A DNA stretch of 64,000 nucleotides from Micromonospora aurantiaca ATCC 27029 (GTDB lineage Bacteria > Actinomycetota > Actinomycetes > Mycobacteriales > Micromonosporaceae): the NCBI RefSeq assembly GCF_000145235.1, contig NC_014391.1, positions 434,001-498,000 on the forward strand, read 5' to 3'. This document shows positions 48,674-57,968 of the stretch, piece after piece. The notes beneath the pieces are model-generated. The model was not told where the DNA came from. It did no database searches and saw only the letters and a program-made list of their open reading frames with translations. The position numbers were made by a program, and so were the translations under genes. Each line of letters starts with the position of its first letter. Within the stretch, counting starts at the first letter, position 1.

Positions 48674-50341
48674 ATGACCGCCCAGGCCGCCCGTCCCGCG
48701 TTGCCCGCCCGACAGATCCGCCTGCTGATGTTCGGTCTGATGACCGGCATGCTGCTGGCGGCGCTGGACCAGACGATCGTCGGCACCGCGCTGCCGACGA
48801 TCGTGGGCGAGCTGGGCGGCATCAACCACTACTCGTGGGTGGTCACCGCGTACCTGCTGGCCTCGACCGCCTCGACGCCGCTGTACGGCAAGATGGCCGA
48901 CCTGTACGGACGCCGGCCGGTCTTCCTGTTCTCGATCGGGATGTTCCTGCTCGGCTCGCTGCTGGCCGGGCTGTCGCAGGACATGACCCAGCTGATCGTC
49001 ACGCGGGGCGTGCAGGGCCTGGGCGCGGGCGGCCTGATGACGCTGGCGTTCACCATCATCTCGGACGTGGTGTCGCCCCGGGAGCGTGGCCGCTACCAGG
49101 GGTTGTTCGGCGCCGTGTTCGGTGTGTCGTCGGTGGCCGGACCGCTGGTCGGCGGCTACTTCGCGGAGAACAACTGGCGGTGGATCTTCTACATCAACGT
49201 GCCGCTGGCGATCCTCGCCATCGTGGTCTGCTGGCACGTGATGCGGCTGGTGCCGTTCGAGCGGCGGGAGCACACCGTCGACTGGATCGGCGCGGCACTG
49301 CTGGTGGCCGGCGTGAGCTGCCTGCTGCTGGCGCTGAGCTGGGGCGGCGCCGAGTACGCCTGGGGCTCCGGCGTGATCGTCGGGCTGTTCGCCGCGGGCG
49401 CGGTGCTGGGCGTGCTGTTCGTCGCCCAGGAGGCCCGGACCAAGGAGCCGATCCTGCCGCTGCGGCTGTTCCGCAGCGCCACGTTCGCGCTCGCCAACGG
49501 CGCGGGTTTCGTGCTCGGTCTGGTGATGTTCGGGTCGATCATCTTCATCCCGCTCTACCTCCAGATCGTCAAGGGCGCCTCGCCGACCCGCAGCGGTCTG
49601 CTGATGCTGCCGATGATGGCCGGCGTCATCGTCACCTCGGTGCTCACCGGCCGGGCGATGAGCCGGATCGGCAGGTACAAGTGGTTCCCGGTGGCGGGCG
49701 CGGCCGTGCTGGTGGTCGGCATGCTGCTCTTCCAGCAGCTCCAGGTGGCCACCTCGCTCTGGCTCGCGTTCGGCTACATGGTGGTGATCGGCGTCGGGCT
49801 GGGCCTGTGCATGCAGTCGCTGATCCTGGCCGTGCAGAACGCGGTGAGCGTCCGCGACCTGGGCGCGGGCACCTCGTCTGCGACGTTCTTCCGGTCGCTC
49901 GGCGGATCGTTCGGCGTGGCCATCCTCGGCGCGGTGCTGTCGTCCCGGCTCACCGCCGAGATGTCCGCGCGGCTGCCCGGTGCGCTGGCGCAGCTCCCGC
50001 CGGAGCAGCGGGCCGCGGTGACGGCCGGCGGGGACTTCTCGATCAACGACCCGGCGGCGATCCTCGCGCTGCCCGCCCCGGTACGCGCCGCCGTCCAGGC
50101 CGCGTTCGTCGAGTCGCTGCACCTGGTCTTCCTGACCACCGGGCTGATCGCCGTGATCGCCGTGCTGGTCACGCTGGCCATGCCGAACCTTCAGTTGCGC
50201 GGCACCGGCCCGCAGGGTGCCACCGGCGGCGCCGACCCGCTCGGCGGGAAGGCGCCCGCGCCCGGCGGCAAGCCGCTGACGAAGGAGTCGAAGGACGAGG
50301 CCGCCGCCGACATGGAGGCGAAGTCGCAGACGATGCTGTGA
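48674..50341 (+). CDS. DHA2 family MFS drug exporter (EmrB/QacA-like)
   Basis: A 555-residue transporter with 14 predicted membrane segments. Conserved pieces are LLAALDQTIVGTALPTIVGE (motif D1 of DHA2), LYGKMADLYGRRPVF (motif A) and GLFGAVFGVSSVAGPLVGG (motif C, antiporter type). It would expel hydrophobic or cationic compounds using the proton gradient. ATG 48674 has AGGAAG upstream. The charged tail (about 520-555) is cytoplasmic. No adjacent regulator is seen. Confidence 0.9.
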   Translation: MTAQAARPALPARQIRLLMFGLMTGMLLAALDQTIVGTALPTIVGELGGINHYSWVVTAYLLASTASTPLYGKMADLYGRRPVFLFSIGMFLLGSLLAGLSQDMTQLIVTRGVQGLGAGGLMTLAFTIISDVVSPRERGRYQGLFGAVFGVSSVAGPLVGGYFAENNWRWIFYINVPLAILAIVVCWHVMRLVPFERREHTVDWIGAALLVAGVSCLLLALSWGGAEYAWGSGVIVGLFAAGAVLGVLFVAQEARTKEPILPLRLFRSATFALANGAGFVLGLVMFGSIIFIPLYLQIVKGASPTRSGLLMLPMMAGVIVTSVLTGRAMSRIGRYKWFPVAGAAVLVVGMLLFQQLQVATSLWLAFGYMVVIGVGLGLCMQSLILAVQNAVSVRDLGAGTSSATFFRSLGGSFGVAILGAVLSSRLTAEMSARLPGALAQLPPEQRAAVTAGGDFSINDPAAILALPAPVRAAVQAAFVESLHLVFLTTGLIAVIAVLVTLAMPNLQLRGTGPQGATGGADPLGGKAPAPGGKPLTKESKDEAAADMEAKSQTML

Positions 50342-50348
50342 CCGGCGG

Positions 50349-50840
50349 CTACTTGAGGATCAGCCGGTTGGTCTGCTCGAACACGTCGAGGTCGGCGAGC
50401 GTCTCGTGCACGCTCGACGACAGCGGGTGCGGGAAGTCCGCCGGGCGGAAGAAGCCCGAGTCGGTGGTCTCGTCGGTGAACCGGGCCAGCTCGCCGTCCC
50501 ACTCGTCGACCCGGAACGCCGTGGTGAAGACCTGGTACGTGTGGCCGTACATGTTGGTGTGGGTGCGGTCCGGGCCGGTGTAGAGCGCGAACGCGCTGAC
50601 CCGCAGCGCCCGCAGCCCGGTCTCCTCCCGGACCTCCCGGACCGCGCAGTCGGCGATCGACTCGCCGAGTTCCATGGCGCCGGCCGGCAGGGCCCACTGG
50701 CCGTTGTCGGAACGCTGGATCAGCAGCACCCGGGCGGCGTTGTCGCGCACCACGGCGCGGGCGCCGACGAACATCAGGGTGCGGTCACCGGCCAGGGCGC
50801 GGAGCTGCCCCACGTACGAGTCGGCCCACGAGATGCTCAC
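50349..50840 (-). CDS. Nudix hydrolase
   Basis: A 163-residue pyrophosphohydrolase. The Nudix box GAMELGESIADCAVREVREE (then TGL) is intact, binding metal through its REVREE glutamates, so the enzyme should be active. The substrate (a nucleoside diphosphate derivative) is unknown. The GTG start lies six bases after a TAGATT -10. It is divergent from the acyl-CoA ligase gene by 85 bases. Confidence 0.9.
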   Translation of the reverse strand: MSISWADSYVGQLRALAGDRTLMFVGARAVVRDNAARVLLIQRSDNGQWALPAGAMELGESIADCAVREVREETGLRALRVSAFALYTGPDRTHTNMYGHTYQVFTTAFRVDEWDGELARFTDETTDSGFFRPADFPHPLSSSVHETLADLDVFEQTNRLILK

Positions 50841-50846
50841 CCGGAC

Positions 50847-50852
50847 AATCTA
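50847..50852 (-). promoter_or_regulatory. -10 element of the Nudix gene, leaderless type
   Basis: On the minus strand TAGATT ends six bases before GTG 50840. Confidence 0.45.
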
Positions 50853-50888
50853 CGCACCATCCGTGATCACCTCGGCGATTCCGGGGGG

Positions 50889-50918
50889 TTCCGCAGATGT
50901 GACCGCCGCCACTACGTT
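50889..50918 (+). promoter_or_regulatory. Promoter of the acyl-CoA ligase gene, leaderless type
   Basis: TTCCGC (50889-50894) and TACGTT (50913-50918) are 18 bases apart; the -10 ends seven bases before ATG 50926. No ribosome-binding site is present. Confidence 0.45.
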
Positions 50919-50925
50919 GTTACCC

Positions 50926-52575
50926 ATGCGTAGCACGATGATGGATGCCCCTCTCCAGGTCGCCCGGATCCTCGAACACGGCTCCACCGTGCACGGCGCG
51001 GCGGAGGTGGTCACCTGGACCGGCGCCGAACCCCGCCGGATGACGTACGCGGAGGTCGGCCGCGCCGCCGCCCGGCTGGCCCACGCGCTGCGAGACGAGT
51101 GCGGGGTGACCGGCGACGAGCGGGTCGGCACGTTCATGTGGAACAACAACGAGCACCTGGTGGCCTACTTCGCCGTCCCGAGCATGGGCGCGGTGCTGCA
51201 CACGCTCAACATCCGCCTCTTCCCCGACCAGGTCGCCTACATCGCCAACCACGCGCAGGACCGGGTGGTGCTCGTCGACAGCACGCTCATCCCGCTGCTC
51301 GCCCGGGTGATCGGCGAGATGACCATCGTGGCGCACGTGGTGGTGGTCGGCGGCGGTGACCCGGCGCCGCTGCTGGCCGCGGCCGGCGACCGGATCACAG
51401 TGCACCACTGGGACGCGCTGCTGGCCGGCCGCCCGGACCACTTCGACTGGCCGGAGGTGGACGAGCGTGACGCCGCCGCCCTCTGCTACACCTCCGGGAC
51501 CACCGGCAACCCCAAGGGCGTCGCCTACTCGCACCGCTCGATCTACCTGCACTCGCTCCAGGTCTGCATGCCGGAGGGCTTCGGGCTCGGCCCGAACGAC
51601 AGGGAACTGGCGATCGTGCCGATGTTCCACGCGATGTCGTGGGGCCTGCCGTACGCGGCGTTCCTCTCCGGCGCCTCGCTGATCATGCCGGACCGGTTCC
51701 TCCAGGCCGAGCCGATCGCCGCGATGATCGCCGCCGAGCGCCCCACGCTCGCCGGGGCGGTGCCGACCATCTGGACCGACCTGCTGGCCTACCTGGACGC
51801 GCACGAGGTGGATCTCTCCTCGCTGAAGGAGGTCATCGTCGGCGGATCGGCCTGCCCTCCGGCGCTGATGCACGCGTTCCACGACCGGTACGGCATCGAC
51901 GTCATCCACGCCTGGGGCATGACCGAGATGTCGCCGCTGGGCTCGGTCTCCCGGGCACCGGCCGGCGCGACCGGCGACGACGCCTGGCGCTACCGCTACA
52001 CGCAGGGCCGTGTTCCGGCCGGCGTGACGGCGCGGATCGTCGGCCCGGCCGGCGAGCCGCTGCCCGCCGACGGGACGTCGGTGGGTGAGCTGGAGGTACG
52101 CGGGCCGTGGGTGACCGCGCGGTACATCGGCGACGACGCCCCGGAGGAGGAGAAGTTCCGGGACGGCTGGCTGCGGACCGGTGACGTCGGCACGCTCTCG
52201 CCGGACGGCTACATCACGCTCACCGACCGCGCCAAGGACGTGATCAAGTCAGGCGGGGAGTGGATCTCCTCGGTCGAGCTGGAGAACGCCCTGATGGCCC
52301 ACCCGGCGGTGCTGGAGGCGTGCGTGGTGGGCGTACCGGACGAGCGGTGGGACGAGCGGCCGCTGGCCACTGTGGTGGTCCGCGAGGGCGCCTCGGTGAC
52401 CGCGGAGGAACTGCGGGACTTCCTCGCCGGCTCGGTGGCCCGCTGGCAGTTGCCGGAGCGCTGGGCGTTCATCGACGCGGTGCCGAAGACGAGCGTCGGC
52501 AAGTTCGACAAGAAGGTGGTGCGCTCGCGGTACGCCGACGGCGGGCTCGACGTGCGGGAACTGACCGCGTCGTAA
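50926..52575 (+). CDS. Long-chain-type acyl-CoA synthetase (AMP-forming)
   Basis: A 549-residue adenylate-forming enzyme. Motifs are LCYTSGTTGNPKGVAYSHRS (P-loop-like A3), GWLRTGDVGTLSPDGY (A8/hinge region) and the C-terminal catalytic lysine in KTSVGKFDKK. The pattern best fits medium/long-chain fatty acid or aromatic acid CoA ligases; the substrate is not certain. ATG 50926 is chosen by the leaderless -10; ATG 50938 is an alternative. A strong terminator follows. Confidence 0.9.
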   Translation: MRSTMMDAPLQVARILEHGSTVHGAAEVVTWTGAEPRRMTYAEVGRAAARLAHALRDECGVTGDERVGTFMWNNNEHLVAYFAVPSMGAVLHTLNIRLFPDQVAYIANHAQDRVVLVDSTLIPLLARVIGEMTIVAHVVVVGGGDPAPLLAAAGDRITVHHWDALLAGRPDHFDWPEVDERDAAALCYTSGTTGNPKGVAYSHRSIYLHSLQVCMPEGFGLGPNDRELAIVPMFHAMSWGLPYAAFLSGASLIMPDRFLQAEPIAAMIAAERPTLAGAVPTIWTDLLAYLDAHEVDLSSLKEVIVGGSACPPALMHAFHDRYGIDVIHAWGMTEMSPLGSVSRAPAGATGDDAWRYRYTQGRVPAGVTARIVGPAGEPLPADGTSVGELEVRGPWVTARYIGDDAPEEEKFRDGWLRTGDVGTLSPDGYITLTDRAKDVIKSGGEWISSVELENALMAHPAVLEACVVGVPDERWDERPLATVVVREGASVTAEELRDFLAGSVARWQLPERWAFIDAVPKTSVGKFDKKVVRSRYADGGLDVRELTAS

Positions 52576-52640
52576 CGTTTCGCGGCGTACCGTCGCCTAC
52601 ACGGGTAGGAACGCGTTCCCAGCGGACATTCCTCCCAGAG

Positions 52641-52675
52641 GGCGGCCCCGGCGTTCGCACCGCGCCGGGGCCGCC
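52641..52675. terminator. Terminator between converging ligase and MDR genes
   Basis: GGCGGCCCCGGCG (52641-52653) pairs with CGCCGGGGCCGCC (52663-52675), 13 bp with a 9-base loop. Confidence 0.8.
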
Positions 52676-52755
52676 CGTCCGTTACGGGGTGACCCGCACC
52701 GTCATTGTTGCGAAACTTGTTCGCGTCTGTCCGGCTGTCGGGGAAATCCGGTCGT

Positions 52756-53769
52756 CTACTCGTCGGCGGTGCTCACCAGCACCTTTCCCACCACGCTGTC
52801 CTGCACCGCCTGCTGTGCGGCGGCGGCCTCCGCCAGCGGATACCGGTGCAGCGGCAGCCCGGCCTCCTCACCGACCCGGATCGCGCCCTGCGCCACCGCC
52901 GCCGCGATGTCCGTGACCGCCTGCGCCTTCGCCACCTTCGGCGCGGTGTAGATCAGTACGAACTGCCAGCGGGCGTTCGGGCCCATCAGCGGCCGGATCG
53001 GCAACGTCACCTCGCCACCGCCGTCGTCGGCGTACACGCAGACCGCCCCGCCGGTGCGCAGCATCCGTACGTCGGCGGCGGCGTTGCGGGCGGCGGACAC
53101 CTCCACGATCGTGTGGACCCCGTCGGGCGCGACCTTGCGGACCTCCTCGACCACGTCCTGCTCGCGATAGTTGATCACGAAGCTGGCACCCGCCGCCGCC
53201 GCGAGCTGCGCCTTCTCCGGGCTGCTCACCGTGGTGATCACGCACGCGTCGGCCCACCGGGCGAGCTGGATCGCCGCGTTGCCCACCGCCCCCGCGCCGC
53301 CCTGCACCAGCACCACGTGGTCGCTCAACGCGCCGGCGTGCAGCTTGTCCGGCATGAACTCGCCGGCGGTCAGGCAGCGGTGCGCGGTCATGAACGGGAT
53401 GCCGAGCGCCGCGCCCAGGTCGAACGAGGCCGGACCGAGCGGCACCGCGTGCCGGACCGGGACCAGCGTGTACTCGGCGGCGGTGCCCCACGGCCGCTGC
53501 CACGCCGCCTCCCACACCCAGACCCGCTCACCGATGAGCGTCCGGTCCACGCCCTCGCCGACCGCCTCGACCACCCCGGCGCCGTCCTGGTGCGGGATCT
53601 GCCAGCCGGCCGGCAGCGGCCACGCCTGGCGGGCCTTCCAGTCGGTCGGGTTCACCCCCGACACGGCCATCCGGACCAGCACCTCGCCCGGTCCGGGTTC
53701 CGGCACCGGCCGCTCGACCACCTGGAGCACCGAGGCGTCCCCGCTGCGCTCGTACACGATCGCCTTCAT
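52756..53769 (-). CDS. NADPH:quinone-reductase-type MDR dehydrogenase
   Basis: A 337-residue zinc-free medium-chain dehydrogenase. The N-terminus MKAIVYERSGDASVLQV is typical of quinone oxidoreductases; the cofactor motif is VLVQGGAGAVGNAAIQLA near residue 146. No zinc-ligand cysteines are seen. It likely reduces quinones or activated alkenes with NADPH. ATG 53769 is preceded by GGAGGG about six bases upstream. Confidence 0.9.
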   Translation of the reverse strand: MKAIVYERSGDASVLQVVERPVPEPGPGEVLVRMAVSGVNPTDWKARQAWPLPAGWQIPHQDGAGVVEAVGEGVDRTLIGERVWVWEAAWQRPWGTAAEYTLVPVRHAVPLGPASFDLGAALGIPFMTAHRCLTAGEFMPDKLHAGALSDHVVLVQGGAGAVGNAAIQLARWADACVITTVSSPEKAQLAAAAGASFVINYREQDVVEEVRKVAPDGVHTIVEVSAARNAAADVRMLRTGGAVCVYADDGGGEVTLPIRPLMGPNARWQFVLIYTAPKVAKAQAVTDIAAAVAQGAIRVGEEAGLPLHRYPLAEAAAAQQAVQDSVVGKVLVSTADE

Positions 53770-53859
53770 CGCCGTCCCTCCGCCGTCCTCCCGGGTGCGC
53801 TACCCGGCAGCCGCCCGAACATTCGGTCCGGGCGCACCCGGCCACCGTACGACGGCTCG

Positions 53860-54996
53860 TCAGGCGGCCGGCTTGAGCACGACCTTCGAGTAGCCCGGTT
53901 CGCGGCGGTCGAAGCGCTGGTACGCCTCCGGCGCCGCGTCCAGCGGCAGTTCCTTGCTCACCACGAAGCTCGGCGTCGCCCGCCCCGCCGTGATCAGGTT
54001 CCGCAGGTACGCGTTGTACGTCTTCACGTTCGCCTGCCCGGTGCCGATCCGCAGGCCCTTCTCGAACAGCTTGCCCACCTTGAACAGCAGCTCACCCCGG
54101 GCGGAGTGCTCGTCCGGGGCGCCCGGGTCCGCCGAGAGGTAGAGCCCGACCACGCCGATCGCCCCGGTCGCGCGCACCACCTCCACGAGCGTGTTCAGCA
54201 CCAGCGCCGGCTGCTCCTCGCCGCTGGGCGCGGACGCCTGGTATCCCACCGCGTCCACGCCGTGATCGGTCCCCACCCCGTCGGTCCGGTCCCGGATCTG
54301 CTCGACCGGGTCGCCCGCGCTGAAGTCGATCGCTGTGGCGCCGATCGACTCGGCCAGCCGCAGCCGGTCCGGCACCCGGTCCACCACGAACACCTCGGAC
54401 GCCCCGATCAGCACCGCCGAGTACGCGGCCATCAGCCCGACCGGCCCGCCGCCCATCACTGTCAGGTTCTCGCCCGGCCGCAGCCCGGTCATCGCCACAC
54501 CGTGGTAGCCGGTCGGGAAGATGTCGGCGAGCATCGCGTAGTCGTTCTCGTGTTCGGTGCCCGGCGGCAGCTTCAGGCAGTTGAAGTCGGCGAACGGCAC
54601 CCGCAGGTACTCGGCCTGCCCACCCCGGTACGGCCCCATCGACACGTAGCCGTACGCGCCGCCGGCGAAGCCCGGGTTCACCGTCAGGCAGAAACCGGTG
54701 CGCTGCTCCCGGCAGTTGCGGCAGAACCCGCACGCCACGTTGAACGGCATCGAGACCCGGTCGCCCACGCGCAGGCTCGTCACGCCCGGCCCGGTCTCGA
54801 CGATCACGCCCATGTTCTCGTGGCCGAACACGATGCCCGGCTCGGCGGCCGTCCGTCCCTCGTACATGTGCAGGTCCGAACCGCAGATCGCGGTCGTCGT
54901 GACCTGGACGACCACGTCGTTCGGATCCTCGATCCGGGGGTCGTCGACCTCGTTGACGGCCACCTCGTGCGGCCCCTCGTACACCACAGCCCTCAT
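53860..54996 (-). CDS. Zinc-dependent alcohol dehydrogenase, formaldehyde-dehydrogenase type
   Basis: A 378-residue MDR enzyme. Catalytic zinc ligands lie in TAICGSDLHMYEG and FGHENMG; the structural zinc site is CGFCRNCREQRTGFC. The motif MGGGPVGLMAAYSA binds NAD. The overall pattern matches glutathione-independent formaldehyde dehydrogenases, but the substrate is not certain. The ATG at 54996 is seven bases after a TACGGT -10. The adjacent MDR gene is read in the same direction. Confidence 0.85.
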   Translation of the reverse strand: MRAVVYEGPHEVAVNEVDDPRIEDPNDVVVQVTTTAICGSDLHMYEGRTAAEPGIVFGHENMGVIVETGPGVTSLRVGDRVSMPFNVACGFCRNCREQRTGFCLTVNPGFAGGAYGYVSMGPYRGGQAEYLRVPFADFNCLKLPPGTEHENDYAMLADIFPTGYHGVAMTGLRPGENLTVMGGGPVGLMAAYSAVLIGASEVFVVDRVPDRLRLAESIGATAIDFSAGDPVEQIRDRTDGVGTDHGVDAVGYQASAPSGEEQPALVLNTLVEVVRATGAIGVVGLYLSADPGAPDEHSARGELLFKVGKLFEKGLRIGTGQANVKTYNAYLRNLITAGRATPSFVVSKELPLDAAPEAYQRFDRREPGYSKVVLKPAA

Positions 54997-55003
54997 GTCA
55001 CCG

Positions 55004-55009
55004 ACCGTA
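55004..55009 (-). promoter_or_regulatory. -10 element of the alcohol dehydrogenase gene, leaderless type
   Basis: On the minus strand TACGGT ends seven bases before ATG 54996. Confidence 0.45.
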
Positions 55010-55037
55010 GGCCGGGTGGCGGCGGCGGGTGGGTGGT

Positions 55038-55700
55038 TCAGTCGATCCCCGCCACCACCTCGGGCGTGAGCGCGCCGATCGAGGGGAGCAGCACGGCCGC
55101 GAGCGCCTCGGCGTCCGGGTCGAGCGGGTACGACGCGTGCGGCACCGCCACCACGCGGCACCCGGCGGCGGCCGCCGAGCGGACCCCGTTCGACGAGTCC
55201 TCCACCGCCACGCACCGGGCCGGGTCGACGCCCAGCCGCTGCGCCACCGCGAGCCACACGTCGGGCGCGGGCTTGCCCCGGGCGGTCTCCTCGGTCGACA
55301 GCGTCGCGCCGAACGCGCCGGCCAGGCCCGTCGCGTCCAGCGCCGCCGCGATCAGCCGGGTCGGTGAGGAACTGGCCAGCCCCAGCGGCCACCGCGCGGC
55401 GATGCGGCGCACGACCGCGTCGGCGCCGTCGATCAGCGGTACGTGCTGCGCGTACCGCCGGGCCATCTCGGTCACCACCTCGGTGGCGACCTGCTCGGCC
55501 GACCTGTCGACGCCCAGCTCACCGCTGAGGTATTCGGCCCACTCGGCGGTGCTCATGCCCATCAGCCGGCGCTGCGTGTCCGGCTGCCAGACGCCGCCGT
55601 GCTCGGCCACGTACGCCCGCCGGACCTCCTCCCACACCGGCTCGGAGTCCACGATCACGCCGTCCAGGTCGAAGAGCACCGCGTCCACCACGTCGACCAT
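55038..55700 (-). CDS. HAD superfamily phosphatase (beta-phosphoglucomutase-like)
   Basis: A 220-residue HAD-IA hydrolase. Motif I is VLFDLDGVIVDSE, motif II is GLASSSPTRLI, motif III/IV are GKPAPDVWL and VAVEDSSNGVRSA. The cap region is of the helical C1 type. It resembles sugar-phosphate phosphatases and beta-phosphoglucomutase; the substrate is unknown. Start ATG 55700 precedes MVDVVDAVLFDLDG; the frame is open far upstream without support. It lies 23 bases downstream of the SCO6745-family gene, so they may share a transcript. Confidence 0.85.
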   Translation of the reverse strand: MVDVVDAVLFDLDGVIVDSEPVWEEVRRAYVAEHGGVWQPDTQRRLMGMSTAEWAEYLSGELGVDRSAEQVATEVVTEMARRYAQHVPLIDGADAVVRRIAARWPLGLASSSPTRLIAAALDATGLAGAFGATLSTEETARGKPAPDVWLAVAQRLGVDPARCVAVEDSSNGVRSAAAAGCRVVAVPHASYPLDPDAEALAAVLLPSIGALTPEVVAGID

Positions 55701-55723
55701 CCTGCCCCAGCCGGCGGCCGGAC

Positions 55724-56668
55724 TCACCGTGGCAGCGCCGCTCCGGCCGAACGCTGAGCCGGAAGGCCGATCGGGGCCTTGGCCGGGATGATCGTGCGGC
55801 AGCGCGTCGCGATCGGCTCCAGCAGCTCCCGCAGCCGGCCGGTACGCTCCGCGCCCAGCGCCCGCCACGGACCCGCGGCGGCCCGGTCGGTAGCCTCCTC
55901 GACCACGCGGAACGTCTCCGTGGCGTACGGCGTGGGGTTCAGGTCGGCGGTCAGCCAGCCCTTGTCCACCAGGCGCTGCTCGGCGGCGGTCCACTGCTCG
56001 TCGGTCCAGCCCCGGGCCGGCTGGTGGAACTCGCGGGACTGGTCGACCCGGCACCGCCAGGCCACCACCTCGGCCGGTTCCAGCCCGGTCGTCACCAGCG
56101 CCGCCACGTGGCCGTCGCCGCGGTGCTCGCGCAGCGTGGTGGCGGCCTGCCAGAGCCGGGCCAGCGGGTACTCGCCCCGGGGCAGCGCGGCGTTGACCGC
56201 GCCGAGCACCCGGCCCGCGACGTCCACCCGGCCGGCCGCCTCCTCCAGCAGGTCGGCGGCCTCGACCAGGTGCGACTCGGGCAGTTCGTAGGTGAACTCG
56301 GCGAGCGCCTGCACGCCACCGGTGAGCCGGGCCCGCAGCGTCTCCTCCGGGGTGGCCAGGCGCCACACCGAGGGCAGCGCGCGAGCCACCATGGCCGGCG
56401 CGAAGCTGAAGAAGGCGGCCGTGACGGTCGGCGCGTCGACCGGCCCGAGCGGCGCGGCCCGGCCGGCGAAGTAGCCGCGCCAGTAGCCCCGCAGCCCGAC
56501 CGCCTCGAACGCGGCCCGGGCCCGGGGGTGGAAGTAGGTCACCGCGTGGACCGGCTCGTAGAGCGTCCACATCTGCCGGGTCACCCCGGACTCGTCCAGC
56601 GCCGCCACGTGCACCTCCGCGTCGGTGGGCAGATCACCACGGGCGAACGTGCCGCCCGTGGTGACCAT
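55724..56668 (-). CDS. SCO6745 family protein
   Basis: A 314-residue, helix-rich protein. It resembles the SCO6745 family of actinobacteria (segment MWTLYEPVHAVTYFHPRARA near residue 33, then GYWRGYFAGRAAPLG). The C-terminal half (GWTDEQWTAAEQRLVDKGWL) has winged-helix-like character, as in MarR-type folds. Function unknown; a metabolite-binding or regulatory role is possible. ATG 56668 is used; residues 1-25 are weakly conserved-looking and the real start may be later. Confidence 0.65.
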   Translation of the reverse strand: MVTTGGTFARGDLPTDAEVHVAALDESGVTRQMWTLYEPVHAVTYFHPRARAAFEAVGLRGYWRGYFAGRAAPLGPVDAPTVTAAFFSFAPAMVARALPSVWRLATPEETLRARLTGGVQALAEFTYELPESHLVEAADLLEEAAGRVDVAGRVLGAVNAALPRGEYPLARLWQAATTLREHRGDGHVAALVTTGLEPAEVVAWRCRVDQSREFHQPARGWTDEQWTAAEQRLVDKGWLTADLNPTPYATETFRVVEEATDRAAAGPWRALGAERTGRLRELLEPIATRCRTIIPAKAPIGLPAQRSAGAALPR

Positions 56669-56711
56669 GAACCTACTGCCGCTGGGTGACCGGACGGAAG
56701 CCCGGAGTGAT

Positions 56712-57371
56712 CTACTGCGCAGCCAGCACGTCGACGACGAAGCGCAGCGGCCCGGCCGGACGGCCGCCCGCGGCGTCGTTGCCGTACGCCAGCTCGGCCG
56801 GGAGGTCCAGCTGGACCCGGCTGCCCACCGGCACGCCGACCAGGCCCTGGTCCCAGCCCTTGATGACCTGGCCCACGCCGATCTGGAAGGTGGCCGGCTG
56901 GCCGCTGTCCCAGGACGCGTCGAACTGCTTGCCGTCCTTGTAGAACACGCCCACGTAGTTCGTGGTGATGTTCTGCCCGGCCTTCACCGCCGGGCCGGTG
57001 CCCTTGACCAGGGTGGTGACGGTGAGCTTCGTCAGCTCGCCGGTACCGGCCTGCACTGTCGGCTTGGTCTTCAGCGCCGGGTCGAAACCGGCGGGCAGCT
57101 CCGGAGCGGGCGCCGCGGTGGGCTCGGCCGGCGCGGTGGGGCTGGCCGAGGAGCCGGCGGTGGACGTCTTGTCGTCGTCCCCGCTGTTCAGCCAGACCAG
57201 GCCGCCGACCAGGGCCACCACCGCGAGCACGCCGACCGCCGCGCCGAGGATCGACTGCCGGCGGCGACGCGCCTCGGCTGCCTTCTTCTCGGCCAGCTGG
57301 GCGGCCAGCCGCCGCTGTGCCTTGGTGGCCGGGGCCTGGCCCGCCGACCGGTTCTCCACACGCTCGCTCAC
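56712..57371 (-). CDS. Membrane-anchored FKBP-type peptidyl-prolyl isomerase
   Basis: A 219-residue protein: basic N-terminus, membrane segment (about 41-61), Ser/Pro/Ala-rich linker and FKBP domain (about 112-219). FKBP motifs include NYVGVFYKDGKQFDASWDSG, FQIGVGQVIKGWDQGLVGV and the C-terminal GPLRFVVDVLA; aromatic active-site residues are present. By topology the domain is extracytoplasmic and helps fold exported proteins. The GTG start has GGGAG five bases upstream. Confidence 0.9.
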   Translation of the reverse strand: MSERVENRSAGQAPATKAQRRLAAQLAEKKAAEARRRRQSILGAAVGVLAVVALVGGLVWLNSGDDDKTSTAGSSASPTAPAEPTAAPAPELPAGFDPALKTKPTVQAGTGELTKLTVTTLVKGTGPAVKAGQNITTNYVGVFYKDGKQFDASWDSGQPATFQIGVGQVIKGWDQGLVGVPVGSRVQLDLPAELAYGNDAAGGRPAGPLRFVVDVLAAQ

Positions 57372-57515
57372 GTCGACTCCCTGCAGGGTGGGTGGGTGCG
57401 CCCCCGGCGGGCCGCCGCCGAGGCCAGCGCACACGGTACCCGCCCGGAGCCCCAGCGTGCCCATACGGCCGCCACGATCCGGACACGATGCCCGATACGG
57501 GGGCACCACACGGGG

Positions 57516-57521
57516 TACGTT
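57516..57521 (+). promoter_or_regulatory. -10 element of the F420 oxidoreductase gene, leaderless type
   Basis: TACGTT ends six bases before ATG 57528. Confidence 0.45.
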
Positions 57522-57527
57522 CCGACC

Positions 57528-57920
57528 ATGGCGATCCTCAGCGAAGAAGACCTGGCCCTGCTCGGCGAGCCGCAGCTCGCGCACGTGGCGACGATCGAGG
57601 CCGACGGCACCCCGCACGTCACCCCGGTCTGGGTCGACACCGACGGCGAGCACATCGTGTTCAACACGGCCAAGGGCCGGCAGAAGTACCTGAACATGTC
57701 CCGCAACCCGGTGGTCGCGGTGTCGGTGGCGGACAAGGCCGACGACTTCCGCACGCTCTGGATCAAGGGCACCGTCGAGTTCGTCACCGAAGGCGCCGAC
57801 GAGCACATCGACCGGATGGCGAAGAAGTACCTCGGCCAGGACACCTACCCCTGGCGCCGCCCCGGCGAGGAGCGCGTCATCGTCCGCGTCACCCCCACCG
57901 AGAAGCTCGGCCGCGGCTGA
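57528..57920 (+). CDS. PPOX class F420-dependent oxidoreductase
   Basis: A 130-residue split-barrel protein of the Rv1155-like F420-binding group: LAHVATIEADGTPHVTPVWV, then GRQKYLNMSRNPVVAVSVAD and the C-terminal RVIVRVTPTEKLG. Such enzymes use deazaflavin F420 to reduce various substrates; the substrate is unknown. F420 is common in actinomycetes. It is convergent with ku. Confidence 0.85.
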   Translation: MAILSEEDLALLGEPQLAHVATIEADGTPHVTPVWVDTDGEHIVFNTAKGRQKYLNMSRNPVVAVSVADKADDFRTLWIKGTVEFVTEGADEHIDRMAKKYLGQDTYPWRRPGEERVIVRVTPTEKLGRG

Positions 57921-57968
57921 ACGGCGGAGCCCCGCCCGCCACCGGGGGCGGGGCGATCGCCGTACGCG